From: Clostridium fungisolvens | GTDB taxonomy: Bacteria; Bacillota; Clostridia; Clostridiales; Clostridiaceae | Assembly: GCF_014193895.1 (NCBI RefSeq) | Contig: NZ_BLZR01000001.1 | Location: 2,604,001-2,668,000 of the forward strand | Reading direction: 5' to 3' | Length of the DNA: 64,000 nt | In this document: positions 18,241 to 27,657 of the stretch, piece after piece | Position numbering within the stretch: the stretch's first letter is position 1 | Layout of the letters: each line of letters starts with the position of its first letter | The notes under the pieces: model-generated | Databases searched by the model: none | What the model was told of the DNA's origin: nothing | The model's input: only the letters and a program-made list of their open reading frames with translations | Program-made: the position numbers and the translations under genes

Positions 18241-18585
18241 TTACTTATTTATATCCTTAATAATAGTCAACTTTTTAGAAGGCCCATCATTTAAATCCCT
18301 ATAATTAGGCGCTTTATATATTTCATAACCATACTCAGTTCCTTCTGCCACGTATCTATTCCACCTAATAACTTGATATCCAAGTCCCCTATATTCAGTG
18401 GTTCCACCATCTTTAATCACACCTTTACTAATTGCAAATATAGGTCTCATATCCATAGAAACTAGCTTTGAATCTACACTATAAGTTATCTTAGGCAAAA
18501 ATGGAGAAAGTACTAGAATTAATACAACTAATGATACAATTATGTATTTCTTTTTTGATTTCTTTGTTTTCTCATTTACTTTCAT
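18241..18585 (-). CDS. Unknown small membrane-anchored protein (114 aa)
   Basis: A lysine-rich N-terminus (KTKKSKKKY) and one membrane helix (about residues 14-30) precede an 80-residue exterior domain with the motif GTTEYRGLGYQVIRWNRYV. The start follows AAGGGGGAT. Proteins with this YRGLGYxVI segment recur as small surface unknowns in Firmicutes. A weak hairpin (GATTTTCTA/TAGAAAATC, about 18133-18164) lies between it and the convergent gene. Confidence 0.65.
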   Translation of the reverse strand: MKVNEKTKKSKKKYIIVSLVVLILVLSPFLPKITYSVDSKLVSMDMRPIFAISKGVIKDGGTTEYRGLGYQVIRWNRYVAEGTEYGYEIYKAPNYRDLNDGPSKKLTIIKDINK

Positions 18586-19032
18586 TTTAATCCCCCTTAT
18601 ATCAGTACTATTTAATTAAAGGACAATAAAAATATTGTTTGATTTCTTTTTACACATCAATATATCCATTATATTACAAAATCTATTATTAACATACCAT
18701 TATTCAAAAGGTCTTGTATTAAATTTCATAAGTATTTAAAGACACATTTTCTGTAATTTAAGTTAAAATCATCATTATTAAAACCACAATGTTTAAGTAA
18801 ATCAACGCCACTTAAGATTTAACCTATATGGTTATGTTATCCGAATGGTTATAGTTAACAGTATCTCCATTAGAAGGGCAAATAGTTGCTGGCTTAATAC
18901 AAATATTTATAGAGTTAAATGAATAAAAGCCATGCATATAAGGACATTTGCCTTCCTTAATTATACACAGCTTTAATTTTTATAAGAGTTTTTATCAATT
19001 TAGCAACAGCTTTTTATTAAATAATACAGATA
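18586..19032. other. Intergenic region without clear content
   Basis: AT-rich spacer between two minus-strand genes. A 37-codon minus-strand reading frame (18824-18937) has no ribosome-binding site and is not called. No terminator or promoter of good quality was found. Confidence 0.4.
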
Positions 19033-19809
19033 CTATATTTTCTTAAGATCTTCCAAAAGTTGTTTATTTCGTTGTTCAGTCATGAAATTTCTTCTACTGA
19101 ACAATTCAATAAATACGATAAGCTCTCTTTCAGTATTTATGACTTGCTTGGTTTTATTACTACGCTTACTCTTTATTATTACTTTGTTGCCTTTTTTTAT
19201 TGTAACCAAAGCACTTTTGAGAATTGTTTTTATATCATTGTATAAAAGCTCATTTTCTTTCAAATGTCTTTCTCGTACATTTTCCCTTAGATAATCTCTT
19301 TGCACATCCTTAAGAAAAAGTCTATATAAATTGCTTTCAAAATCATCATAAATAATTAATTCATTCTCTTCATTTTTAATCTTTCCGAATACTCGTTCCA
19401 TGGCATCATAGGTTGTAATCCATATGTCTCCAGCTTGTTTTATTTCATGTTTTTCAAACTTTCCTCTTTCAATGGCTTTTCTAATAGTAGAACCATCAGA
19501 AAATCCCCATTTCTTTGCAGCTTCAGACAAAGTCATCACAGCACTTAGATTATTATTAACTTCATCTTCATTTACGTAAAACAGCGTTTTTATATCCTCA
19601 GAACCTATATACCCATAAAAATTATCTAATTCACGTCCATATTGATCATATTGATTTGATATAAAGAATATTTTTTTCCTTCTATTTAATAAATCATTAA
19701 CACTATCAATATCAATAATTGGTGTTATTTCGTTATTTTCTTCAGTATCATAAGCCTTAACTGGATAAAGCCTTCTATTTTCTACTGTAATGATACTAAT
19801 ACCACTCAT
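19033..19809 (-). CDS. Helix-turn-helix domain protein of unknown role (258 aa)
   Basis: The start follows GGAAGGAAG. The middle (about residues 88-140) reads AVMTLSEAAKKWGFSDGSTIRKAIERGKF then GDIWITTYDAMERVFG. This is a winged helix-turn-helix type found in many clostridial orphan proteins and in small toxin-antitoxin or phage-like genes. The N-terminus (90 residues) resembles a small binding domain with no recognised family. The C-terminus is basic (IKKGNKVIIKSKRSNKTKQV). It lies 135 bp after the ABC ATPase gene in the same direction. A role in controlling that exporter is possible but unproven. Confidence 0.7.
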   Translation of the reverse strand: MSGISIITVENRRLYPVKAYDTEENNEITPIIDIDSVNDLLNRRKKIFFISNQYDQYGRELDNFYGYIGSEDIKTLFYVNEDEVNNNLSAVMTLSEAAKKWGFSDGSTIRKAIERGKFEKHEIKQAGDIWITTYDAMERVFGKIKNEENELIIYDDFESNLYRLFLKDVQRDYLRENVRERHLKENELLYNDIKTILKSALVTIKKGNKVIIKSKRSNKTKQVINTERELIVFIELFSRRNFMTEQRNKQLLEDLKKI

Positions 19810-19944
19810 AACATCTTCCTTCCGCGAATCTTATCAAAAAGCAAACTATATTATAAAAATGAACTAGCTCCTATAAAAATATAACCTTGCCAGTTTTAGT
19901 TTATAAAGGTAATTTTCAGCTATTAATTTTCTCAAAGATTTCTA

Positions 19945-20715
19945 TTAGTCTTCCATTACATCAAATAGACCTTGCGACTCTTTAGATGTAACATCAACAA
20001 TTTTATAGAAAAATTCCTTCTGAGTCAATTCCCCTCTATCAATAGAATCATCTATTTTACCGTCTCTTAAAAATAGAAGTCTTTTTGCATAGCTTGCCAC
20101 CATTGAATCGTGAGTAACCATAACTATAGCAATTCCATCATTAACATTACGCTCTTTGAGTAATTTAAGCATATCATGAGAATTTTTTGTATCTAAATTC
20201 CCTGTTGGTTCGTCTGCAACTATCATCCTTGGTTCTGAAACTAAAGCTCTTGCTGCAGCGGCTCTTTGCCTCTGGCCTCCTGAACATTCTACAGGGAACT
20301 TGTCTAAAAACTCGAAAATATTAAGTTTCTTTGCTATATTTTCAACTCTTTCCTTTATCTCAGCCTTTGATTTATTTGCTAAAACCAATGGTACATTTAT
20401 ATTTTCTCTTATTGTCAACGTATCGATTAAGTTAAAATCCTGAAAAATATATCCTATATTATCTCTTCTAAACTCGCCAACTTTTCTTTCAGACATCTTA
20501 TAGATACTTTCTCCATTGAAAAGCACTGCGCCTTTTGTGGGATTATCTATATTAGCTAATATATTTAAGAAGGTTGATTTTCCTGAACCAGATGGACCCA
20601 TTATACATATAAAATCTCCTTCATTTACTGTTAAGCTAACTCCATTTAGAGCCTTTACTTGACTTTCTCCTCCATATATTTTTACTAAATCTTTTACAGT
20701 TATTATTTCTTTCAT
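19945..20715 (-). CDS. ABC transporter ATPase (MacB/BceA-type)
   Basis: The 256-aa protein contains Walker A GPSGSGKST (40-48), a Q-loop (FQDFN, 91-95), the signature CSGGQRQ (144-150), Walker B MIVADEP (164-170) followed by TGNLD, and the H-loop VTHD. This layout is the LolD/MacB/BceA group, which pairs with FtsX-like permeases in peptide or lipoprotein export and antibiotic-peptide resistance. The start follows GGAGG. The permease gene ends 30 bp upstream. Confidence 0.92.
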   Translation of the reverse strand: MKEIITVKDLVKIYGGESQVKALNGVSLTVNEGDFICIMGPSGSGKSTFLNILANIDNPTKGAVLFNGESIYKMSERKVGEFRRDNIGYIFQDFNLIDTLTIRENINVPLVLANKSKAEIKERVENIAKKLNIFEFLDKFPVECSGGQRQRAAAARALVSEPRMIVADEPTGNLDTKNSHDMLKLLKERNVNDGIAIVMVTHDSMVASYAKRLLFLRDGKIDDSIDRGELTQKEFFYKIVDVTSKESQGLFDVMED

Positions 20716-20744
20716 CTCAATACCTCCATATTTGCCGTTTAAAT

Positions 20745-22067
20745 TTACATCACGAGCTTCTTATATATTAGATAAGAAGCTAAGGTCATCAGAATAAATA
20801 TTCCAAGGAATATACCTAACAAGATCATAGCAAGCTGAGCAGTTACAATTCCCAATGTTGCGAACTTAAATAGATAAACAATTATGTGTACTAATGGTAT
20901 GATTATTGCGATACCATAAAGCATCATTATTTCTTCTTTTATAATCCTTTTTATGAGCTTTTTATAATAACCAATTAACCCCAACTGCCTAAATATGTGT
21001 TTTCTATAGGAAGCTTCTATGATAAATTTATATAGAATACTTACCCCCAAGGACACTAAAGCACAAACATACACAAATATTCCAGCAGCCTTTATTTGAT
21101 ATATTTTTTCATTCATTCCTATCATATATATAAGAACAACTGTAGAAACTGCCAATGTCACAATTAAAAAATTTACTTTTCTTAATGAATAATGAAGATT
21201 GCTTAAGGAAATCATTTTAATTTTATCATTGGAGTACTTATCCCTCTTTAGCTCCATAATCTTTTCTGGAAAGTAATAACGTAGTAATCTTTGTATTCCT
21301 GCCACTGAAATAAACATATATAAAAATAGCAGTGAGTGAAATGCCTTAGAGTTTAAGAATATGGCCGTTAATGGAATGAAATATAATATTGTAGATGTAA
21401 GATGAAATTTCTTTCCTTCTCTTTTCTTAGAGTTTCCTCCAAAGAGATTTTTCAAATCATCCGGAATATCGAGATTTCCAAAGTTCTTAGGTTTTGGGGT
21501 ATAAAGCTGTCTTTTTCCATAAATTAAATCTTTTATCTCTTTATTGAATACAAAGGTGTAATCTCCAATAATCAAGTAGGGACATACTATGAATGCAATT
21601 ATTATTATAGTAAGTACCAAACTATCTTTCGAATAATGATATGAACCGACATTCATTCCTAAAAGTTTAAATAATACTTCTGACAAGATTGGCATTGTAG
21701 CTATACCAAAAGCTATTCCAAGCACACTGCCAACTAGACCAATTAAAAGATTTTGAAAACTTATTAATCCAATCATTTTATAAGAACAAACCCCATTTAA
21801 TTCTGCAATGGCAAGCTCCTTAGATTTTTCAGTCATAAAATAAGAATTAGTAAAAAACACTACAAACATCAACAGAAGAGTCAAAAAGAACAACAACATC
21901 TGAAATGTTTCCCAAATTGTACTTCCAGCCGCCACATTCTTACTATCATCCATTAAATTATAGGCATAAAATAACGCTGATGAAGAAAAAGAGATTGATA
22001 ATAGATATGAAATAGTCTGCCTTAAATCAGTCTTTAGCATCTTAATTGCAAACTTATATGTGCCCAT
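20745..22067 (-). CDS. FtsX-like ABC permease
   Basis: The start is the ATG at 22067 behind GGGGGGAG; an upstream ATG at 22112 has no such site. The 440-aa protein has about eight to ten membrane helices. The N-terminal MGTYKFAIKMLKTDLRQTISYLLSI is typical of BceB-like permeases. It lacks the large extracellular loop of true BceB (which gives about 650 aa), so it belongs to a shorter relative. It would form the membrane part of the exporter with the ATPase at 19945. A promoter with a perfect palindrome lies 70-120 bp upstream. Confidence 0.85.
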   Translation of the reverse strand: MGTYKFAIKMLKTDLRQTISYLLSISFSSSALFYAYNLMDDSKNVAAGSTIWETFQMLLFFLTLLLMFVVFFTNSYFMTEKSKELAIAELNGVCSYKMIGLISFQNLLIGLVGSVLGIAFGIATMPILSEVLFKLLGMNVGSYHYSKDSLVLTIIIIAFIVCPYLIIGDYTFVFNKEIKDLIYGKRQLYTPKPKNFGNLDIPDDLKNLFGGNSKKREGKKFHLTSTILYFIPLTAIFLNSKAFHSLLFLYMFISVAGIQRLLRYYFPEKIMELKRDKYSNDKIKMISLSNLHYSLRKVNFLIVTLAVSTVVLIYMIGMNEKIYQIKAAGIFVYVCALVSLGVSILYKFIIEASYRKHIFRQLGLIGYYKKLIKRIIKEEIMMLYGIAIIIPLVHIIVYLFKFATLGIVTAQLAMILLGIFLGIFILMTLASYLIYKKLVM

Positions 22068-22136
22068 ATTCTCCCCCCAATTTGCTTGCATTTTTTCATA
22101 TGAAAATTTCAACTTTATAGCATATTAAAAAATTAC

Positions 22137-22158
22137 ATTGTCACTATATAGTGACAAT
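22137..22158. promoter_or_regulatory. Perfect 22-bp palindrome over the ABC transcription start
   Basis: Half-site ATTGTCACTAT is followed by its exact inverse. It starts 3 bp downstream of the -10 box. The form (GTCAC...GTGAC) suggests a dimeric repressor such as a GntR-type protein, but no such gene is adjacent. Confidence 0.7.
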
Positions 22159-22161
22159 ATA

Positions 22162-22190
22162 ATTATATCCCTGAAAACATTTACTTACAA
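22162..22190 (-). promoter_or_regulatory. Promoter of the ABC exporter operon
   Basis: The minus strand reads TTGTAA (22190-22185), a 17-bp spacer and TATAAT (22167-22162). Confidence 0.65.
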
Positions 22191-22301
22191 ATCCAAATTA
22201 GCTGATTTTCTAATATATTTGCCTACTTTATTTCCATATCCTTCATTTCACTAGGTCGTGAATATGACAGGCAATTTATTTATTATACTTAGGTTTAAAT
22301 T

Positions 22302-22343
22302 AGAAAAAGTTTAATCTCTCGCTATTAAGATTAAACTCTTTTC
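22302..22343 (-). terminator. Probable terminator of the DedA-GT operon
   Basis: GAAAAGAGTTTAATCT pairs with AGATTAAACTTTTTC on the minus strand with one bulge, ending in a U-run. It lies about 210 bp after the glycosyltransferase stop codon, inside an otherwise empty region. Confidence 0.6.
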
Positions 22344-22551
22344 AATAATATAACTGACCATTTTAATTTTTCAACTTGATTCTAATGTTTTTTTAACCAC
22401 TCTACAGTTTTGTATTTTCGTTTGTTTAAGTTAGATAGTTATTTTATAGACCATTTTGTTAAAATATCCACGGTCAATAATATTGTTTAGTACAATTTAT
22501 AATTAAATCTTTTGGAAAAACTTATATCCTTAATTAATCAATTATTTAAAC

Positions 22552-23577
22552 TTACAACTCTAAGTCTAATCCATCATATGATTTAACCATTGAATTATAA
22601 ATAACCTGTAGTTTATTTCCAATGGCTTTTATGTCTTTTTCCTTAACTAGTTCATAAGCCGTATCCTTCAAGGAAGGTAATGATCCATCAAGTATTTTTT
22701 CTATTTTCTCCTGAAACTCGTCTAATGTAGTAGCTTTATAAATGTCTTTTCCATCAGAAAAATCATCACTATAGATTGGAATATCTCTCACCAGCACTGC
22801 AATCTTCATTGCCAATGCTTCAAGTAAAACAATACCTTCTGTTTCCTCGTGAGTGAGAAATAAAAACAAATCACTACCACTATAAGCATCTCTAAGCTCA
22901 TCAGCAGAAATATATCCTGGAAAAATTACGTTCTTAGGTGCTTCTGCAATAGCTTTTTGTATATATGATGGTACGAGCTTTAAATTAGTGTAACCAAACC
23001 AAATAAACTTTACATGAGGCATTTGCTTAGCCAATTTTATAAAATCGCTGATTCCTTTTCTTTCAATATAATGACCTACTGAAATAACCACTTTTTCACT
23101 TGGTTTCAACTTATACTTTTCTCTGAACCGTTTAGCTCCTTCGAGGCTTGGTCTAAAATAAGAAAGATCAACTCCATTTGATAAAGCGAATATTGGCTTT
23201 TTAATACCATAACCGCTCAATAACTTTTTTGAGTATTCTGTTGGAGTTATTATAATATCTCCGAGGCCATAACAAAGCATAATCCATTTTTTAAAAAATG
23301 GTGCAAAGAAGTTGGATCCCTTAAAAGAATTTTTAAAATCTTCCATTGTAGAATGTCCATAGTATACTACTTTCTTACTTTTCATTTTTGCAACTATCGC
23401 AGCAAACACAGAATCAGGGAAAATCGTATTAAGCTGAATTATGTCATAATAATTTTTTTTATTTGATGTATAAGCAATATTATTTTCTTCCATGGCTTTT
23501 TGCTGATGATGAATTGCTTTGCCAACTCCACTCTTTTCCACAACTTTTAGCGATCCTTTAAATAAAAATATTTTCAT
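22552..23577 (-). CDS. GT4 glycosyltransferase, probable second-step glycolipid synthase
   Basis: The start is the ATG at 23577 behind CTGGAGGA; the upstream frame adds nine residues without a site. The 341-aa protein has the GT-B fold: an N-terminal half with SGVGKAIHHQQ (donor loop) and a C-terminal half with the EX7E-type motif HEETEGIVLLEALA. It resembles the processive or second enzymes of glycolipid anchor synthesis (CpoA/BgsB-like), which add a hexose to monoglucosyldiacylglycerol. The pairing with a DedA protein and a first-step-like GT4 enzyme nearby supports this. The donor sugar is unknown. It is 100 bp downstream of the DedA gene. Confidence 0.8.
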   Translation of the reverse strand: MKIFLFKGSLKVVEKSGVGKAIHHQQKAMEENNIAYTSNKKNYYDIIQLNTIFPDSVFAAIVAKMKSKKVVYYGHSTMEDFKNSFKGSNFFAPFFKKWIMLCYGLGDIIITPTEYSKKLLSGYGIKKPIFALSNGVDLSYFRPSLEGAKRFREKYKLKPSEKVVISVGHYIERKGISDFIKLAKQMPHVKFIWFGYTNLKLVPSYIQKAIAEAPKNVIFPGYISADELRDAYSGSDLFLFLTHEETEGIVLLEALAMKIAVLVRDIPIYSDDFSDGKDIYKATTLDEFQEKIEKILDGSLPSLKDTAYELVKEKDIKAIGNKLQVIYNSMVKSYDGLDLEL

Positions 23578-23677
23578 AACAACTTCCTCCAGATTTAAAC
23601 TCACATTAACTATATAAATTTTTTCATAGTTAAATATATAGGTTTTTCATATTAATTCTTTTAAAAGGACTTTTACT

Positions 23678-24286
23678 CTATTTTAATAATGGCAATAAGT
23701 ATTGCATTATTAAATTAAGACCAAAGCTATAGGCAGCAATGGCAAATGGTTTGCCTAAGATTATAATAAAAACAAATTTTCTCAAGGTTATTTTACTAAC
23801 ACCTGCTAAATAGCACAGAAGATCGTCTGGCGCTACTGGCATAAATATAGCTATAGCAAATAACTTTTCAAAATTTGGTTTTTCAAGCCATCCAACATAC
23901 TTATTAAAAGTTTTCTTCTTTGCTATACTTTGAACAAAAGAAAGTCCATACCTTCTAGATATGAGAAACGCTATAATTGAGCCAATGCATATCCCTATAT
24001 AGTTATAAATAAACCCTTTAACTGGACCAAAAGCTATGATTCCGCCTAGACATCCTATTCCTCCTGGTGCAATAGGCAATATAGCTTGAACTGCTTGAAA
24101 CACCATAAAGATCACTGGCGAAAATACTCCAAAGTTATGCAAAAACCCTTCTAAAGCAGCCTGCGAAGTAAATAAGTGTTTTTGTATACCATAGATTATG
24201 AATAACCCCACTAAGGCCATCCCTAAAAATGTAATACAATTGATTGCAATATTTATTTTCCATTTTTCACGTCCAGTATACTCCAT
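23678..24286 (-). CDS. TVP38/TMEM64 (DedA-like) membrane protein
   Basis: The 202-aa protein has five or six membrane helices and the VTT-domain signatures: a re-entrant IAPGGIGCLGGIIAFGPVKGFIYNYIG segment (about 72-100), RRYG, then FMPVAPDDLLCYLAG near residue 150. These families act in lipid scrambling and membrane homeostasis. The start follows AAGGAG. Its placement just ahead of a glycolipid-type glycosyltransferase suggests a role in moving lipid intermediates across the membrane, which is an inference. Confidence 0.88.
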   Translation of the reverse strand: MEYTGREKWKINIAINCITFLGMALVGLFIIYGIQKHLFTSQAALEGFLHNFGVFSPVIFMVFQAVQAILPIAPGGIGCLGGIIAFGPVKGFIYNYIGICIGSIIAFLISRRYGLSFVQSIAKKKTFNKYVGWLEKPNFEKLFAIAIFMPVAPDDLLCYLAGVSKITLRKFVFIIILGKPFAIAAYSFGLNLIMQYLLPLLK

Positions 24287-24542
24287 TCTTAATCTCCTTA
24301 TCTAACTTCCTTATATTTATTCTCATTTTTCTATAGTTATATATCCTTGTTTTATACTGCAAAACTAAGCTGATATTTCTATTATCTATCTATGTTATTT
24401 TAAATTTAAATTTTTAAGTTTTCTCAATTTGATTACTTTTTAATAATTATATCAAGTATTTGTAAACTACAAATGCTGAAAAGTTAAACTAAAATTAAAC
24501 TAGATTTTAATTGCGGATAAAATTCATTTTATTATAGAAAAT

Positions 24543-24577
24543 AAAAACACCACCTTTGCTTCACACAAAAGTGGTAA
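24543..24577 (-). terminator. Terminator of the two-component system operon
   Basis: On the minus strand ACCACTTTTG pairs with CAAAGGTGGT around a 7-nt loop, followed by GTTTTTATTTT. It lies about 45 bp after the response regulator stop. The remainder of 24287-24621 shows nothing else. Confidence 0.75.
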
Positions 24578-24621
24578 TTATCCCATTCGTATTAAAATTC
24601 ATTGAGTAATAATTTTCTTAG

Positions 24622-25311
24622 CTATACCTTGAATCTATATCCAGCTCCCCAAACAGTTTCTATATGAGTTGGGTTTGATGGATCTTTTTCAATTTTTTCC
24701 CTTAATCTATTAATATGAACCGCAACGGTTTTAACGTCTCCATAAGCGTCTATCCCCCAGATTCGCTCATACAACATCTCTTTACTAAAGACAACATCAG
24801 AATTTGTAACAAGGTACAGAAGCAATTCATATTCCTTATTTTTAAACTCTATCTCTTCTCCATTAACATAAACCCTATGAGTCTTTGAGTTTATCCTTAT
24901 ATTCCCAACATGTATCTCTTCATTTTTATAGGATTGTCCTGCAGTAAGTCTTTCATATTGAGCAATGTTGGACTTTACTCTTGCAACTAACTCTGTTGGA
25001 GAAAAAGGTTTTGATATATAGTCATCGGCTCCTATTCCAAGGCCTCTTATCTTATCAGCATCCTCAATCTTAGCAGTTACCATGATTATTGGAATATCAA
25101 TAATTCCTCTGATTCTCTTACAGATTTCATAGCCATCCATTCCTGGAAGCATTAAGTCCAGAAGAATTAGATTATACTCCCCAGAAGTAGCCTGCTTTAA
25201 TCCATCTTCTCCATTTGTAGCTATAAAAACTTCAAATCCATTTATCTCCAAAAAATCACGTTCAATTTCTGCTATCGCTTTATCATCTTCAATTATTAAA
25301 ACTCTGGTCAT
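24622..25311 (-). CDS. OmpR/PhoB-family response regulator
   Basis: The 229-aa protein has a receiver domain with the acidic pair E8/D9/D10, phospho-acceptor D52 (LLDLMLPG), T79 and K101 (KPFSP). A winged-helix DNA-binding domain follows (LLLYLVTNSDVVFSKEMLYERIWG, ending VWGAGYRFKV). The start follows TAGGAGG. The sensor kinase gene ends 13 bp upstream, so they are co-expressed. Targets may include the neighbouring envelope genes, but no binding site was recognised. Confidence 0.95.
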   Translation of the reverse strand: MTRVLIIEDDKAIAEIERDFLEINGFEVFIATNGEDGLKQATSGEYNLILLDLMLPGMDGYEICKRIRGIIDIPIIMVTAKIEDADKIRGLGIGADDYISKPFSPTELVARVKSNIAQYERLTAGQSYKNEEIHVGNIRINSKTHRVYVNGEEIEFKNKEYELLLYLVTNSDVVFSKEMLYERIWGIDAYGDVKTVAVHINRLREKIEKDPSNPTHIETVWGAGYRFKV

Positions 25312-25323
25312 CTCTGTTACCTC

Positions 25324-26766
25324 CTACGTTTTATATATAGGGAGTTTCATAATAATAGCTAATCCACCATCCGTAACATTTTCTGCTAATATTGCTCCAC
25401 CTAAACGTTCAAGAATCTTTGTTGTAATAGATAATCCTAATCCGCTACCTTTACTTGGATTACTTCTTGAAGAATCCCCTCTATAGAATACATCAAATAA
25501 CTTTTCAATTGCATCATTTGAAACTCCTGGGCCATTATCCTCTAGTCTAATTTTTATATACCCATTTTCTTTGGTACAAGAAATTTTCATTATTGCCTCT
25601 GATTTTTCCTTATATTTAACACTATTCTCCAAGATATTAATTAAAGCATTTCGAAGTTGAACCTTATCCACATTTACCCAAGTATTTTCGACGTTTTCTG
25701 TTAATGTGATAATAAGACCCTTATTTTTATACTCATAAGATAAATTTGATACCATCTCCGATAGATATTTTCCGATATCAACCTTCTCCAAGTAGAATGG
25801 GAATTCTCCAATATCTAGCTTAGAAAATAAAAACAGTTGATTTACAATATGCTCTAAGTCATTGGACTTACTTTTTATTGTATCCAAATAATGTTTTTGT
25901 GTCTCTGGAGTAGATGCAACCCCCATCTCAAGTCCCTCTACGTAGGCTTTTATTGAAGTAAGTGGTGTTCTCAAATCATGAGAAATTCCAGCAATTAATT
26001 CTTTACGATTAGCCTCATCCTTTTGTCTTGCCTTTACTGAATCTGAAAGTCTCTGTGCCATCTCATTAAAATCAGAGCAAACTCCCGCAAACTCATCATT
26101 CTCAGTATATTCAATATTATAGTCTAAATTTCCATCACGTATTTGATGTACTCCATAAACCAAAGTCTCTATTGGTGTAATTATTCTCTTAAATACAAAC
26201 TTTGTTAAAAATCTATTTGTAAGAAGTATTATAGCTATAATGAATAAAAACATTATTATACCTTCATTAATTATCCTTGTACGATAATCTTTATAATTCT
26301 CATTATCATGACTATTAAAGTTTGTATCTGTCAATAGGATAGTATACTTTCCTACATTAGCTCTATAAATAGCAATATTGTCCATAGAAAAAGTATGATT
26401 ATTATTCTGTGCTAAAGCAATATCCATTATTGAACTATCTAAGTACGAAGAAGATGGATACAATAGTTTTTTACCTTCATAAATGGATAATGAGACTTTC
26501 ATAACACTATGTTTTCTATTAAACTCATCTACTACATCCTTTATTTGCTCTACTTCTATAGGCTTTGGTAGATTAGATATAATCTGATCTATTTTTTTTA
26601 TTGAATCATAAAATGGTTGTCCATCACCATCAAACAATTTCTCATCGTGAGTTTTAGTTACCTCCATAACAACAAACATCATTCCAAAAAACATAACAAA
26701 ACTCAAAAGTATTGGCACCACTAGTGCTAATATATTTGAAATAAATAGCCTTCTCTTTATATTCAG
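25324..26766 (-). CDS. Sensor histidine kinase
   Basis: The likely start is a CTG at 26766, six bases after GAGAGGTG, giving LNIKRRLFISNILALVV at the N-terminus and 480 residues. An in-frame ATG at 26808 lacks a ribosome site. Domains in order: membrane helix (8-36), extracytoplasmic sensor (about 37-165), helix (169-186), HAMP, HisKA with the phospho-acceptor in GISHDLRTP (H263), and an HATPase domain with N, G1 (DNGPG) and G2 (GSGLGL) boxes. The Shine-Dalgarno lies in the small inverted repeat AGGTGATTCACCT, which may weaken translation. It pairs with the regulator gene downstream. Confidence 0.9.
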   Translation of the reverse strand: MNIKRRLFISNILALVVPILLSFVMFFGMMFVVMEVTKTHDEKLFDGDGQPFYDSIKKIDQIISNLPKPIEVEQIKDVVDEFNRKHSVMKVSLSIYEGKKLLYPSSSYLDSSIMDIALAQNNNHTFSMDNIAIYRANVGKYTILLTDTNFNSHDNENYKDYRTRIINEGIIMFLFIIAIILLTNRFLTKFVFKRIITPIETLVYGVHQIRDGNLDYNIEYTENDEFAGVCSDFNEMAQRLSDSVKARQKDEANRKELIAGISHDLRTPLTSIKAYVEGLEMGVASTPETQKHYLDTIKSKSNDLEHIVNQLFLFSKLDIGEFPFYLEKVDIGKYLSEMVSNLSYEYKNKGLIITLTENVENTWVNVDKVQLRNALINILENSVKYKEKSEAIMKISCTKENGYIKIRLEDNGPGVSNDAIEKLFDVFYRGDSSRSNPSKGSGLGLSITTKILERLGGAILAENVTDGGLAIIMKLPIYKT

Positions 26767-26871
26767 GTGAATCACCTCTCTTTTTATTAACAGAATATAT
26801 TCTATCATAAATAATCAATATTTTCTGCTAGCATGTCTTTTGTGCATAAAGGGTTCATATTTAATAATTCT

Positions 26872-27489
26872 TTATAGTATCTCTCCTGGTGTAATTTGAA
26901 CTTTTCTAGTATTATACTGATAATTTTCTTGAACACAGTTTTTTAATTCAAATATTCTAGAGCAAACTAGTGATACAATTTCAGTACTTTTAGTTATGTC
27001 CCATAAAAAAGATGCTTCTCCTTGTACATACTCAGTTAATTTACCATGAAGCATTTCTTTTAATGAATTCATTTGCCTCTTTTTTTCTTCTAATTTCTCT
27101 GATATTTGACTTATATGATCATTTAGAAAATCATAGTTTTCAAGTAAATACTTTTGAAGATCACGTTCATATTTGAGATGGATAGGTATATTACCAACTC
27201 CTCCTGATATGTGTGCATTACAGCAAAAATCACATAAATAGTGTACAACTATTCCTAACTGCATTGAAGTATAAAGATTGAATCTTCTTATTGCGATGAG
27301 CTTCTCAATTTTATCATTTATATATCCAAGAGACTTTTGCATGTAGTGAGGATGAGTTTTTACATGCCAACACTGATCAATCATCACAAGACCAAAATTA
27401 AACATAAATTTAGAAAACCCTCTAGGTGTAACATTTATATTGTTTCTAAAAGCCAATTCTGCTAATTTTACATGGGTCTTTATTTTCAT
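26872..27489 (-). CDS. Zinc-dependent phospholipase C-like protein
   Basis: The 205-aa protein begins [14 protein letters not shown] and has several metal-type histidines: H6, the [10 protein letters not shown] stretch near 42-51, and [15 protein letters not shown] (about 79-93). This matches the zinc-dependent phospholipase C/S1-P1-like helical fold, although no signal peptide is present, so it may act inside the cell. The start follows TAGGAGAG. It lies between the glycosyltransferase gene and the two-component system, all on the same strand. Confidence 0.75.
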
Positions 27490-27576
27490 ATTAAGCTCTC
27501 CTATCCATAATTAATTATTAGTTTATAATTTTATATATCTTTAAGGAAAAACTTTTAATTGTCTAGTGTTGCTATA

Positions 27577-27600
27577 TAGACAAACTACTTCATATTAGAA
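27577..27600 (-). repeat. Possible end fragment of the MITE-like repeat
   Basis: AGACAAACTACTTCATATTA resembles the repeat terminus (AGATAAACTACTTCATAATTA in the inverse of the 13752-13774 fragment) with few changes. It lies between two minus-strand genes. Confidence 0.35.
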
Positions 27601-27657
27601 TCTATCAAAATAAAGATTCGTAGAATCATCGAAATCTATAAATACGATAATTTCAAA

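Noticed and set aside
18824..18937. 37-codon minus-strand open frame (starts MHGFYSF)
   Set aside because: No ribosome site, no family pattern, and no neighbour with which it would be expressed. It may be a remnant, but the evidence is too thin.
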